Origin: Chenopodium formosanum
Taxonomy: Eukaryota; Streptophyta; Magnoliopsida; Caryophyllales; Amaranthaceae
Reading direction: 5' to 3'
Length of the DNA stretch: 64,000 nt
Assembly (NCBI GenBank): GCA_024500155.1
Contig: CM044860.1
Location: 7,860,501 to 7,924,500, forward strand
The notes under the pieces are model-generated. The model was not told the origin of the DNA, ran no database searches, and saw nothing but the letters and a program-made list of their open reading frames with translations. Of this stretch, positions 11,820 through 23,460 are shown piece by piece. The translations under genes and the position numbers were made by a program. Positions within the stretch are counted from its first letter, which is position 1. The number at the start of each line of letters is the position of its first letter.

Positions 11820-12168
11820 CTCTCTCCATGTTTTATTTTTATTTTTATTTTTTTTTATTTGCATCACTTGGTGATGTGGGAAATTTTAGAAGTGTAATAT
11901 TATATTGTGAGTGGGTTAATAATTTATTATTGTAAAAGTAAGATGGGGACCATGTAAGAGAAAATAGTGAGAAATAGTATATATTTTTATTATATAAGTG
12001 GGGACCATGGAAGAGCGAGAAATGATAAAATAATTTAATTGGGGTTTGAACTAGAAGAGAGAAATGATAAAATATACGAGTAGTATAACATTACTAAATA
12101 AGGAAGTAAAGCAATTAAAAAAAACACCCATAAAACGAAAGTGATGCATTTAGAAAAAACGGAGAGAG
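11820..12168. mobile_element. Stowaway MITE
   Basis: The 349-bp element lies between TA dinucleotides (11818-11819 and 12169-12170). Its ends are ctctctccatgtttta and, as complement, ctctctccgttttttc, both running into tttgcatcactt-like sequence. It sits about 350 bp after germin-like copy 2. Confidence 0.75.
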
Positions 12169-12478
12169 TATAATTTATGTTGTTATGAAAATGCGGTGTT
12201 GTACATATTTGATCTGTGCGAAACTAGGTCAATGAATAAATTATTAATTAATTGATGAAAAAGTAATAGAGAAGATAAACAAAAATACACAACGATTACA
12301 TGGTTCGGTCAACTAGAAATCTCCACAACTAGAGGTTTTGAGATCTTTTTATCACTTTAAAGGAGAAAACAAGAGGAATATGTATACAACTAATACAAGC
12401 TAAGGAGTCTCGAATGGCTTAATTGGCTTTTATGAAATCTAAAACTCAATGGTTCTTTTATAACATTTACAAGAGCCC

Positions 12479-12557
12479 TAATAAAAGACTACGAAATTTA
12501 ACTATTAGTTTGAATAAAAGACTACGAAATTTAACTATTAGTTTGAATAAAAGACTA
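12479..12557. repeat. 33-bp tandem repeat
   Basis: Two full identical units and a partial third of gaataaaagactacgaaatt plus taactattagttt abut the next Stowaway element. Perfect identity suggests a recent duplication. Confidence 0.8.
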
Positions 12558-12814
12558 CTCCCTCTGTTCCACAATAATATTCCTGTTTGGAATCTTTGAC
12601 TTTTTTTTTTTTAAAAGAATCTTCTTAATTTCTCTTAATCTATAAGAACAAATATAGTCATATGGGATCTAAATTGATTCGTCTTGATGAGTAGATTTTT
12701 AATATCTAACTTTTATAATTTTTGCTAGTGTGAGGTTAAATATATTTGCGGTCAAAGATGGGTAAAAACTTGCATCGATTTACAAAATAAAACATCATTC
12801 TGAAACGAAGGGAG
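12558..12814. mobile_element. Stowaway MITE
   Basis: The 257-bp element is flanked by TA (12556-12557 and 12815-12816). The ends are ctccctctgttccacaataa and the complement of ...ttctgaaacgaagggag. Shared sub-terminal words (tctttgac and gtcaaaga) support the pairing. Confidence 0.8.
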
Positions 12815-12981
12815 TACTATGTTATTATATTGAAACTTTTCCCAAAATAACTAATTTATAAAAGTATTTACCAAAACGGCATTCTTGACTTGAAAGGAAA
12901 TTATTTATTTTTTACATTTGAGCCGGTTTGGTTGACTTTTTTTTTTTTTTTTTTTTTTCTTTTCAAAATTTTAGTTTTTTG

Positions 12982-13013
<32 letters not shown>

Positions 13014-14633
13014 GAAATTCTAATGGCAGTATGCCATAGTGTAAAATATCCCATTAATTAATTTGAAAAATAACATAATATATTTACAACAATTCTCAAT
13101 TTTTTTTGAGAAAGTAATTCTCAATTTTTGTATAATTAACACATAATACTAAAAAAATTTAAAAAAAAAAACTCAAATAATTGTGTGCTTATATTGATTT
13201 AAGGATTGAATGGACTATCACAATAGTGTCAATATGCCATTATAATTATGTTTTAATTTACATTTAGTCCATTTTAATGATTTGTAACATGTAATTACAC
13301 GTAACTTTGTCTACGTGTATGTGTACACTTCGAATAAAGGACTAGTCAATTACGTATCAATAATTAAATGATGAAAAAGGGTTTTGAACCCTTGTTGTGC
13401 ATAGAATAATACTTTCTCGGTTTTATTTATTATATTCTTATTAACTTTTTTTTTTTTTTTTTTTTATTTTATAATGTTCTTCCCCCTTATTTTAATTTTT
13501 GCAAATCCTTTTTATTTACTTCCACCTGTTCCTCACAACATTTAATTACATCTTTCCACATACTCTTTGTTATTCTATTCATCAATCTTAAAGTATTCTT
13601 TATAGATAGGGAGTAATATACTTCTTCTACTCTCTTTTAATTGCAGCGTGGAGGGGATATGCGTGGTACTCCATATGATTAGGAGAAGAGAGATAAAAAG
13701 AAAGACGTATGATGTGAAGAGATGCTGAGTAGAGAGCATCATTTGCCAAATTAAGTAATTCTGCAACAATTTGTCTCAAAAAAAAAAATTAATTATGCAA
13801 TTAGTTTGTAACTTTATACAAAGCCTTAAAACGGATGAAGCCTAATGCAAGTGCACAAGGCCTAAAATTTGGTTAGGACCTCAAAACGTTGTTACTCGTA
13901 CGATATTCATCAGTTGATGAATTTGTCTTTATTTTTATTTGTATTTTACATGATCACTTTGTCATGGTGAAAATTAGTGCGAGTTGGAAAAATTAAAGAT
14001 TAGTGGCAGGAAAAAGGATTAACACTACGTTATTCAAGATTTTAAGATCGGTTCTTTTCGGTTTTTCCTAAAACCATCAATGTGTCCCCATTACATTACC
14101 TTATAATAACGGCAGCTGAATTTTATTTTGTTGCCCATTATCAAATGATGCATGATTAATAATAAGTATTATTAAAGGATCAACTCAATCAAAAGGTTAA
14201 ACTAATGGTTGAGATCCGAAAATATGTTTTATAGTCTATCACTTTCTAATTTTTTCATATTTAAAGATTTACATTTATAAAAGTAATATCTACGGAGCAT
14301 TTTTATTCCCATGAGAGTTAGACCCTCTCCAATAGTGAGACTTAAGTAAGTATTTTTAGGAGAGAGAGAGTATATTTGCAATGTGTACTAACTAGAAACG
14401 ACCATCTATATATAAATCCGTGAATGGGTCCGATCAGATCGATTATTTTGATTGAAGGGCCTAGTGTTTTTTTTCAATTGTACGATGACTTTGTGATGTG
14501 GTGATGACGACCATATAATTTGAAAAACGATTTTTTTGTTGAGATACTATTGATAAATATCAAACACAACACCATTGCTAAGGGTCCCCATAAGTTCGTC
14601 CAATAGAAAATGTATGGTTCTTGATTAATACTT
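12815..14633. other. Intergenic, no gene; T-rich runs and possible MITE
   Basis: Long poly(T) runs lie at about 12938-12958 and 12982-13012. A degenerate Stowaway-like element is possible at 13412-13613 (TA on both sides, ends ctttctcgg and gatagggag). A half-copy of the tggtatcagag family lies at about 14172-14245. The minus-strand open frames here have no recognisable protein character. Confidence 0.45.
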
Positions 14634-14675
14634 CCCCCCCCCCCCCCCCCCCCCCTTTTTTTTTTGCTATATATA
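14634..14675 (+). promoter_or_regulatory. C22-T10 tract plus TATA box of germin-like copy 3
   Basis: Twenty-two C (14634-14655) run into ten T (14656-14665), and after gc comes TATATATA at 14668-14675. The ATG is at 14773, so the TATA is about 100 bp upstream. The homopolymer is directly against the core promoter. Confidence 0.65.
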
Positions 14676-14772
14676 GGCAAGTTATCACCTTAAATAAAGA
14701 GTGCGTATAAAAAAACATTCTCAAAAAAGAGGTACATAATATCTACTAAAATCTTTACTATTTTAGTCATCA

Positions 14773-15222
14773 ATGGGGAAGATTATTAGAAGAGCTGGCT
14801 ACAATTGGGCCACTTTAGCTTTGTTCATGGCCTTTGCAATGAGCATTGCTACTCAAGTTTACGTAGCTAATGCCTCCGATCCTTCTCCCCTTCAAGATTT
14901 TTGTGTCGAGGCGCATCGCTTTAATTCTGGAGGTATAACGCTCTTCTTCCCATTTTATTTTTGCCACTTATAGCATGTAACCCCTTAATTTTTTTTAAAA
15001 TACATCATTTTGACTTTTGCACTATTCAGATACTATGATTGACTTAATTTTTTCACCTTTATAAAATAAATAAATGTTATTATGTAATATAACATAATTA
15101 ACATTAGATTAGTCATAATGTCTAGTTTTATAATATAATTTTGTTATAATTTTACTAATATACAATTAAAAATATTAATGATCAAAGTTACATCTCAACA
15201 AATATATCGGTCAAACTGATTC

Positions 15223-15268
<46 letters not shown>

Positions 15269-16128
15269 AGTTTGGATAACGTGATGCTTTCAGTCTACCA
15301 CACAAAATTTTAACAATTTCAATTAAGTATTTCGTGACATGAATAAGATGTTAAGGGGTCACGTTGTTAAGTGATGTACAGTAAACAATAAAGGACATTA
15401 AGTACTTTTTGGATTCATCGTATATTCATATTACCTTATTCTCTGCTTATTAAGCTCACATAATTAGCACTTTTAATAATAATTGATCTTAATCTATGCG
15501 ATTTAATGTACTTTTCAATCTTCTACCCCGTGCAGCCTATGTGAACGGGAAGTACTGTAAGAACGAGGATGAAGTAACAACGAACGATTTCGTGTACAAA
15601 GGGTTTGACAAACCTGGAGACACGAACAACACTCAAGGAGCTAAGGCCACACTAATCGATATCAACAAATTCGCAGCCGTTAACACGCTAGGGGTGTCCA
15701 TTGCTCGTGTAGATTTCGGACCGTATGGTCTAAACACTCCTCATTTTCACCCTCTTGGCTCAGAGATATTCGCCGTGCTAGAGGGCACACTATATGCTGG
15801 TTTCGTGACAACTAAGAATAAACTTTATGACACAGTACTTAAAAAAGGTGACATAATTGTTTTTCCACAAGGTTTGTTACATTTTCAACTAAATCTTGAC
15901 AATACGGACGCTTTTGCAATTGCTACATTTGGTAGCCAAAATCCCGGACGTATCAACATTGCTGACGGTGTGTTTGGAACACCTATCTTAGATGAGGTGC
16001 TTACTAAGGCCTTTCAAGTAAATGAGAAGGCGATTGAACAACTTCGAGCTCAATTTTCGACTAACAACGTCTCCGATGATAATCCCCGGAAATCAATTCT
16101 AAGGCTATTATCTCAAGTTTCAAGATAA
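14773..16128 (+). CDS. Germin-like protein copy 3
   Basis: Exons 14773-14932 and 15536-16128 give 753 nt, or 250 residues. Exon 1 has a charged start (MGKIIRRAGYNW), a hydrophobic segment and the cleavage region VYVANASDP, then LQDFCV. The GT donor is at 14933 and the AG acceptor at 15534-15535 (ccccgtgcag); the intron is phase 1. The cupin metal ligands are complete: HFHPLGSE in box 1 and GDIIVFPQGLLHFQLN in box 2. The last exon ends KSILRLLSQVSR. After the N-terminal motif there is EAHRFNSG rather than the GVxxPxS of copies 2 and 4, and a KPGD in place of the RGD of copies 1 and 4. The intron carries a MITE with a long poly(A). A possible poly(A) signal (aataaa) lies near 16256. Likely a secreted cell-wall protein; specific activity unknown. 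Confidence 0.96.
14985..15270. mobile_element. Stowaway-like MITE copy in intron of germin-like copy 3
   Basis: It closely matches the split MITE at 4704-6390 (acttttgcactatt, cataatgtctagttttataa and tttactaat blocks). Its right end is a poly(A) of about 45 bases (15220-15265) followed by gggag. The left end is degenerate, so the exact start is uncertain. Confidence 0.6.
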
Positions 16129-17185
16129 TAATGCTAGTTCATATTTAAGTATGGTATGTGAGGATAAAATTAATGGCTGATCAAGTTATATGATATTCAC
16201 CCATTAGAGATAAAAGTAGTACGTGATTTGATGTTTGAGGTTGTATTGGAATTAAATAAAATGTTGAAGACATTTTCTTTTATTTCATGTTTTAAAGTCC
16301 TACAACTTTCTATTGTTTATGTGTACGAGTGTATATAGTATCACTTGTTTATTTATTGCTATTGTTACAAAGAAACAATAATAGAATTCACTTGACAATT
16401 ATATCACATAAAAGCCAAGCCAAATATTTACAATGGGCTAAAAACAATACTAATTAGCTATGATACAAATAACACGAAAATTTAGTCATCTCTAATTGTA
16501 TCATTATATATAACATATATTGACTCAGAAATCATCCACGATATAATAAGTTGTACATATATATGCTGATATAATAATCAAATTGATAAAAACTTTGTTA
16601 TATTGGCTTTTTGGGCGATTTTGGGCCAGGTTCGGATTTCTAGTTAAAAAAAAATTTTGGCTTGCTCAAATCCGCCTTTATTTGGGCTGGATCGGATTAG
16701 CGGTGTCAAACTGTAATTAATCGCCATTAACGTGTGTAGAATGTTCGGTTGTAAGATAAAAATTGCGGAGATAATTGGTGATGATGTGGTATTCTTCTAT
16801 GCTCAGCTCCACTATTGTTAAAGTGCAAACTAAGCACATTTTGCAACTTATGAATAGTTATTGTCATGTTATTGCAACAAGATAAGAGTGCCAATGGTAC
16901 ATTTCAATTGAACTGGCATCCATGTCCAATAATTGACAATTGTCCAGGCCACTGATAGTAACCTTAGAAAAATTTGGACACTATGTAACTTAAATTTGCA
17001 GTTAGGAATTTATTTGAGTCACGTTGTTTAATTTCGCACCTTAACTTTGCATTTTAAAGTTTGGTAGATTTTATATGTAAATGGTGAACTCGTGAGGATA
17101 TTTATTAGGCTTGGAAACAGGTCAAAAACCTTATACAAAGTATAAATTATAAAACTATAGAGCATTAATTGAAAATTTAGACTTA
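16129..17185. other. Intergenic, no gene
   Basis: This is the 3' flank of germin-like copy 3. It is AT-rich with no protein-like frame and no clear repeat boundary. Confidence 0.5.
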
Positions 17186-17322
17186 GAGCCTCTTCTCATT
17201 TACTGAATTGAACTGATTGGAGCTGAGATGAACTGAACTGAATATTTTATAAGAGAAGGAAATTAGAAACTGAACTGAATTGAACTAAACTGAACTAAAG
17301 ATAAGTTGAAGAGAACAGACCC
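17186..17322. mobile_element. PIF/Harbinger-type MITE
   Basis: The 137-bp element is flanked by TTA (17183-17185 and 17323-17325). The ends are gagcctcttctcatttactg and gaagagaacagaccc (complement gggtctgttctcttc). The interior is built from gaactgaactgaa repeats. Related copies lie at 17408-17589 and 29655-29826. Confidence 0.7.
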
Positions 17323-17407
17323 TTATTTCATGCACCTTTGTATTGTAAATAACTAACTCGTACTACATATACGCTTGCAATTTTATAGATGGTGTAAATT
17401 AGATTTA

Positions 17408-17589
17408 GGGCATGTTCGCATTTACTGAACTGAACTGATTGGAGCTGAACTGAGCTTAAATGAATATATTATGAGAGAAGGAAATTAGGAGTTGAACTAA
17501 ACTTGACTGAATTGAACTGAATTGGACTAATTAGAGCTGAACTGAAATAATTGGAGCTGAATTGAAATTAAGCTGAAGTAAACATGCCC
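17408..17589. mobile_element. PIF/Harbinger-type MITE, second copy
   Basis: The ends gggcatgttcgcatttactg and gaagtaaacatgccc form an inverted pair. TTA lies on the left (17405-17407) and TAA on the right, so the duplication is imperfect. The interior has actgaactgaactgattgga and gagagaaggaaatta blocks in common with the copies at 17186 and 29655. Confidence 0.65.
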
Positions 17590-17623
17590 TAATTGTTTCA
17601 AAGTCTTAAAAAATAAAATGGTA

Positions 17624-17887
17624 CTCCCTCCGTTTTTAAATCCTTGCTCCACTTTCCTTTTGCGGCCGTTTTTAAATACTTACTCCATTTCCTTATTTAG
17701 ATAGATTTTATAATATTTAATTCATTTCTCTCAACTAATGGGACCCAATTTTATTACTTTTAGATTCTTTCTCTCCTCCAATTTACCTTCCATTAACTCC
17801 ACTATCTCTATATTTTATTACTTTCTCCAATTTATCCTTAAACTCTGCGCACGAAAAAATAGAGCAAGTATTTAAAAATAGAAGGAG
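17624..17887. mobile_element. Stowaway MITE
   Basis: The 264-bp element is flanked by TA (17622-17623 and 17888-17889). The ends are ctccctccgtttttaaatcc and the complement of aagtatttaaaaatagaaggag. The left end is partly duplicated internally (gccgtttttaaatacttactcca). Confidence 0.8.
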
Positions 17888-18311
17888 TATGTAATACTTG
17901 AGATTTTGAGTAAATCGTGTTTTCATTGTAATTTTAAATTTTCAACAATATTTTTTTTAAAAAAAAATTATTCAATATTCCTGTGCAAAATAAAATAAAT
18001 AAAGGTTGATGAGACATTCGACGCAAACTTTATTTAGTGTATTTTGTCTCCGATTGTTGTACTATATATGCAATTATTGAACGTACTCTATATTTTTTTA
18101 AGGTAATATGAAGAACTCTACTGAACTGCCACCTCTCACAGGTTAAACCAGTCTAACTCCGTAAGTTAACGCTTGAGATTAAAGGGACAAGATAAGGGAG
18201 TCCCCCTACCCTCATGCAAATATAGTTGGTGGGGCTCAAACTTATGAGATCTAGTCTTCAAAAAAAAAAAAAAAAAAAGGTCACAAGGTGAGTTTCCCAC
18301 TAATTCCACCA

Positions 18312-18328
18312 AGCAAGCTTTGTTAATT
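18312..18328. repeat. LINE target-site duplication, left copy
   Basis: agcaagctttgttaatt is identical to 24996-25012. The perfect 17-bp match brackets the LINE. Confidence 0.9.
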
Positions 18329-18361
18329 TTTTTTTTTTTGAAGGCAAGCAAGCGAATATCA

Positions 18362-18700
18362 TTAAAATAGATCAAGTTCCGCCAAAGTTGTTAGGCTTTG
18401 GGGGAAAGGACCAAGAGATACAAATTCATTACAACCCCTAGCATCCCACCGAGCTACATTATATGTTAGAGTATTACCCGCCCGCTTGACATGAGATATA
18501 GATAAAGAGCTAAAACAGGAAGAAAGACTAATGATATCTTCATAAAGCATAAACATAGGAGCAAAACCAGCATACTTGTTCTTAACAACACAAACCACAG
18601 AAGCTGCATCAGACTCAAGATGAACTTTAACAAACCCCAACCTTCTTGCAATCACCAACTCGAAGTAGCAGGCAGCAGCTTCAGCCATATCTACCCCCAC
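18362..18700 (-). pseudogene. LINE ORF2 fragment: RNase H domain
   Basis: About 112 residues resemble the plant LINE RNase H (RVT_3) C-terminal part: AAACYFELVIARRLGFVKVH, then LESDAASVV, with HVKRAGNTLTYNVARWDARG near the end carrying the late His/Asn/Asp positions. It is the last coding piece before the 3' tail of the LINE. The upstream frame is interrupted, so it is not translated as part of an intact ORF2. Confidence 0.85.
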
Positions 18701-19033
18701 CCAGCGTGCTCAATGCGTACAACAGCTGCGAGCACAGCCCCCTGCTCATTTCTGATCACCACTCCCAACTCGGTTCTAGCCCCCAAATGAGCATCACAAT
18801 TAATCTTCACATATAGCGACATTGGTTACATGGGTAGCCCTGTTCGTAACCTTACTCGCGTACTCATTGCTTTAGCGAACTAAGTTAACCCACCCTTTAG
18901 CAACCTCCTATGAGACAAAAGGAACCTGCTCAAATATTGCTGTATTTCTGCAGTGCTAAGAAGCCCACGCCAGCGCAGCAATAATCACCAATTCGCCCCT
19001 AGAAACCAATTTCGAAAGCCATAAAAATCGCTC

Positions 19034-19267
19034 CTAAAAATCTGATGTAGGGGCCTGCTGTAAAAGCGATTCATAAGAGCTGGTAGCCCAAATTTCTCGA
19101 GCTGCTGTACACTCAAAAGTTGAGTGTATGATGGTCTCTTCAGAGCAATTACAGATTGAGCATGACTTATAAGTTACAATGTGGCGATAAAATAAGCGTT
19201 CTTTCACTGCCAAAAAACCTTTACAAGCTCTCCATAGAAAATGCTTTAGCTTTGGGGGGCACACCAA
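19034..19267 (-). pseudogene. LINE ORF2 fragment: zf-RVT domain
   Basis: The fragment reads CPPKLKHFLWRACKGFLAVK, then CSICNCSEETIIHSTFECTA. The paired Cys and His-x-F-x-C pattern is the zinc-binding module found between reverse transcriptase and RNase H in plant LINEs. It is flanked by stops. Confidence 0.85.
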
Positions 19268-19691
19268 TGACCAAATAAGTCTCTACACCACATCCATATC
19301 CACCGAAGCATCTGAACCATGAGCCTTTTTGCACAACCAATACCCCGACTTTACATTGTATATCCCATTTTTCGTCTGCCACCAATACAGCTTGTTAGGT
19401 GGGCTATTGGGGACAGAGGGATAGTAAGAATCATGGTCTTCTCCGCTTCATTAAAATTGCTGGTAATGACATTCACATCCCATGAATTGTTGTTATGGTC
19501 TATTAAGTCAATTACACGCATCTCCATATTACTTGCAGCAGTCGGAGTAGGAACTAGATATGAAGTGTTTCCTGGTAACCATGCATCATCCGTACATTGA
19601 TTTTACTCCCATTTCCAACCCTCCACTTGAGACCCTCAAAAAGTAGCTCCTTAGCCCCAAATATACTCCTCCACGCATAGCTCGGATCATA

Positions 19692-21378
19692 TCAGATCTT
19701 TGCCTCAAGTACATCACAATTCTTGAAATATTTAGCTTTTAGAATGGAGTGAATGAGATTACTAGGATTATGGTGGAGCCGCCACAACTTTTTTGCAAGT
19801 AAGGCTTTGTTGAAGCATTTGAGGTCCTGAAACCCCAACCCACCCAGAGCTTTAGGACGACAGAGTAGGTCCCAACGTTGCCAGTGCATTTTACTTGTAG
19901 TTTCCGTTGATCCCCACCAAAATCGGGCAAGCATAGCATGTATTTCATCAATGAGGCCGTCAAGGAGTTTAAAAATACTCATCATAAGGTCGAGATAGCT
20001 TGAGCCACGACTTTAATGAGAACCTCCTTACCCGGTCTTGATAAAAGCTTTTTTTTCCACCCCTGCAACTTTTTCCACAATCTCTCTTTTAATCCTGCAA
20101 AAATTGCTCTTTTCGATCTTCCAATAATAGTCGACAATCCAAGATACTTCTCATGACATTCAACCTCACGGACACCCAAAATATCAATAATCTCTTGCCT
20201 TCGACTTGTGCACACTTTTTTGCTAAAAAAGACTTCTGTCTTGCTTAGGTTGACATTCTGACTCGATGCTTTCTCGTATATGCTAATAATATTAGCAATA
20301 ATTAAGCATTCTTGCAAAGTAGCCCTAGCAAAAAGTATACTATCATCAGCAAAAAATAAATGAGATACCCGTGGAGCATTTCTGCAAATTCTAGCTCCAT
20401 GAATGAGATTATCCTTAGCCACCTTGGAAATGAGAGTCGAAAAAGCATCCGCACATAATAGGAATAAGTACGGAGAAATCAGGTCACCCTGACGTAACCT
20501 TCTCGACGGAACCACATACCCCGATATACGACCATTGATCTTAAATGCAAATGACACACTATTGATACAACACATTACTTGGTGAATCCAATTTGTTGAA
20601 AACCCAGCTTAGTCATTACTTGCTCCAAGAACACCCATTCCACACAATCATATGCCTTACTCATGTCCAGCTTCAAAGCAATGTTGCCAACTTTCCCTTC
20701 ACCACCTCGTTTCTTAGAGTGAAAAATTTCAAAAGCCACAATAGCATTATCAGTAATAAGTCTCTGCGGCACAAAAGCACTCTGATTCGGGGAGATAATG
20801 TCACCCAATTTTTTTTTTATTTATTTGCCATCACCTTGGAGACAATTGTATATATGACATTGCAACAACTAATAGGTCTAAATTCTGAAATTAATTTTGG
20901 ATCATTACATTTCGGAATTAGAACAATGGAAGTATTATTAATCCCAGCAATGTCAATCTCTCCCCTCTACCAACCCTGGACATAAGCAATAATATCGGAC
21001 CCAACAATATGCCAAAATTTCAGGAAAAATAAAGTGTGCATACCATCCGGGCCCGGGGCCTTATTGGGGTGCATTTGGAACAACGCCTCTTTAATCTCAT
21101 CTGCCGTGGGTTCCTTATCCAAGACCATATTAATCTCTTCCGTAACCATTGCTCAAGTCCCTCCATAGAATTCTGAAACCCGGTTGGCGAGCTTGTAGCA
21201 AACAAATTAGAGAAGTAGGCAGCAATAAGACGCTTAATGTCAACTCTGTCAGCTTTCCATTCACCAATGTCATCATAGAGACCTTTAATTCTATTCCGGG
21301 TCTTCCTCTGGCTAGCTTTATGATGGAAATATTTTGTATTTTTTCTCCATCCCGCAGTTCATTTGCACGAGCCCTCAT
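19692..21378 (-). pseudogene. LINE ORF2 fragments: reverse transcriptase
   Basis: Reverse transcriptase motifs appear in order on the minus strand, spread over several frames. They are NKAPGPDG (about 21056-21079), NQSAFVPQRLITDNAIVAFE, LKLDMSKAYDCVEW (20650-20692), RQGDLISPYLFLLCAD and the catalytic FADD (20342-20353). Stops and frame changes near 20575, 20810-20967 and 21130 break the frame. The distal thumb/connection part (19692-19985) reads RFWWGSTETTSKMHWQRWDL. The order is that of plant L1-type LINEs. Confidence 0.9.
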
Positions 21379-21430
21379 AACCAGTAAGACTCTTCCAACA
21401 AATATAAAGAGTCAAGCTCAGCCGATAGTT

Positions 21431-22490
21431 GAGTTAAGTATAATGGAAGGACTTTACTTTTCGACTTTTTCATTTTTAAGGACCTCCCACTTTTTTTTTT
21501 CACCTTTAAGGACCTAAGTTTTGATTTCTGGCAAAAATAGAATTAAGTTAACTCAAGGTGAGTTAAGCATAGAGTTCTGACATCACTAATAAGTAAGTTA
21601 ACAAAAATCTAGAATCTAACATTCCTTTTTTTTCACCTTTAAGGACCTCTCATTTTTATATATTTTTTTTCACTTTTAATTAAGTAGTTTAAGCGTGATC
21701 AATTCCTCTTCCTCCATTGCAACCATTTCTATTAATTTACCAATTTAATAATAAACACTATATCATTTAATTTAATCAACTTTGAACTAGATTCATCAAA
21801 TCAAAATCCAGTACTAACCCGACCACAGATGTCACAAATTACCAACTTTAATCAAGTCTCTTTGTCCAAAAATAAAATGAAAATAAAAATTAAAAAAATA
21901 TTACTTCAGTTTCTTATTATTTACAAAAAATGAATTATTTATACATATCTCAAACATAGTAACCCTTTATTACAAATAATAAGAAACGGAAGTAGTAAAA
22001 TAAATCTTTCATTAAATATGAAACCATATAAACCCAAAAACAATCAAATCCAACCCATAAAAAACAAAACTATCATCAACCTTATCAAATAATACACCAT
22101 AAAAAACCGATCAACCAAAAGTTTAGTAAAAATAAAAAAAAATTCAATTATCAATCCATGGAGCAATTGCCTAAGAGAATGAGAAAAAAAATATTTCTGA
22201 TTGAAGAAGTGACATTTATGCGTGATAATGAATTAATTATGATATATGTTTACACTTCTTGGTGTATAAAGAATTGATAAAATTCATTTAAAAAAAAATT
22301 GATAAAATAATGTTGACATCAATTAAGGACCTAAGTTATTATTTTATATTTATTTTATTTGCTCCGGTGAGTTAAAGTTGAGTTAAATTGTCGGAAAGTT
22401 AACCACAAGTCCTCAAAGGTGAAAAAAAAAGTGGGAGGTCCTTAAAGATGAAAAAATCAAAAAGTGAAGTCCTTCTCTTATGCTTAACTC
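21431..22490. mobile_element. Mutator-like TIR element nested in the LINE
   Basis: The 1,060-bp element has inverted ends of about 85 bp. The left begins gagttaagtataatggaagg and the complement of the right begins gagttaagcataagagaagg; both continue into aaggacctcccacttttttt. It is flanked by the perfect 10-bp direct repeat gccgatagtt (21421-21430 and 22491-22500), which lies inside LINE ORF2. The AT-rich interior repeats the cacctttaaggacct word but has no transposase. It must be younger than the LINE. Confidence 0.92.
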
Positions 22491-22739
22491 GCCGATAGTT
22501 CACGGCATTTTTCCAACTTACCTCCATCCATCGCCCCCTCCTTAAGCACTTTGATGCTCTTCTATGCCTTTTTAATTTTTTTCTTTATTGACCCTAAAGT
22601 CAAGGCAGCCCAACATGCTAATTTTTCACCACACTGCTATTTTTTGTGGTATACCCACGTCACTAGCCCCAAGTCACGCACCCTCCACCACCTCACCACA
22701 TTCCTCCTTCGCAAGCTAAAATTGCTCGAACTTGAAACC

Positions 22740-23460
22740 CGTACTCCCCCCATCATTGATCCGACTATTATCAGTAGACAAAACAATAGGAGCATGATCC
22801 GGTTTCAGAATTGGAAGATGTCGAACCTTGTACCCTGGAACATATTGCACCAACCCTTATCAGCAAGAAAACGATCAAGGCGTTCTCTCATGAAAGTAGA
22901 CATAGAGTTACCTCTTTCCCATGTGAAAATACTACCTTTAAAACCAAGGTCCCGCAGAGCACAAGTATCAATAGTCTCTCTAAACGCATCCATGAGACTA
23001 TCCCTCCTAGGCACACCCCCTTCTCCGATAAGCTCAGAATCTCATTAAAATCACCAAACATAATGCAAGGGAGTTGATTAACAACTTTCATTTGAGACAT
23101 GAGAGCCCAAGTTTTATGTTTGTTTGCTTGTTTCGGCCAACCAGAAATACCAATTGCTCTCCAAAGGGGAGCATTATTAACATCGAGAATATTCACATAA
23201 AACTGGTGAATGGAGTACGAAACAATTTCCACCGCAATATCTTTCCACCACAACCCCAATCCCCCAGAACTACCAATACTACTCAAACAAAGACCATTCG
23301 AATAACCACAAGGATTTCTAATTTTATTAAGTATACTTTCATCAACCTTAGTCTCCATTACAAAGACTATATTCGGCTTTTCCCTCTAACAAAGATCTTG
23401 GAGGGCTCTAACAAACCTCGGGTTGCTAAGCCCGAAGCAGTTCCATCTTAAAATTTTCAT
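22740..23460 (-). pseudogene. LINE ORF2 start: APE-type endonuclease
   Basis: ORF2 begins with the ATG at 23460-23458 (MKILRWNCFGLSNPRFVRAL). An in-frame TAG occurs at 23388-23386, where other family members have a sense codon. The frame then continues with METKVDE (catalytic Glu), MFGDFNEI, RLDRFLADKGW and DHAPIVL, the endonuclease signature. A frame change occurs near 23000, where two overlapping frames share the domain. ORF2 ATG overlaps the ORF1 TGA as ATGA. Confidence 0.88.

Noticed and set aside
13412..13613. Stowaway MITE
   Set aside because: TA flanks and roughly matching ends exist, but the inverted similarity is too weak to list as a separate element.
18118..18271. SINE next to the LINE tail
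   Set aside because: A ggctcaaacttatga word and an A18 tail suggest one, but no A box or duplication was found.
20593..21517. Plus-strand open frames across the LINE
   Set aside because: They are antisense to reverse transcriptase motifs on the minus strand and show no domain.
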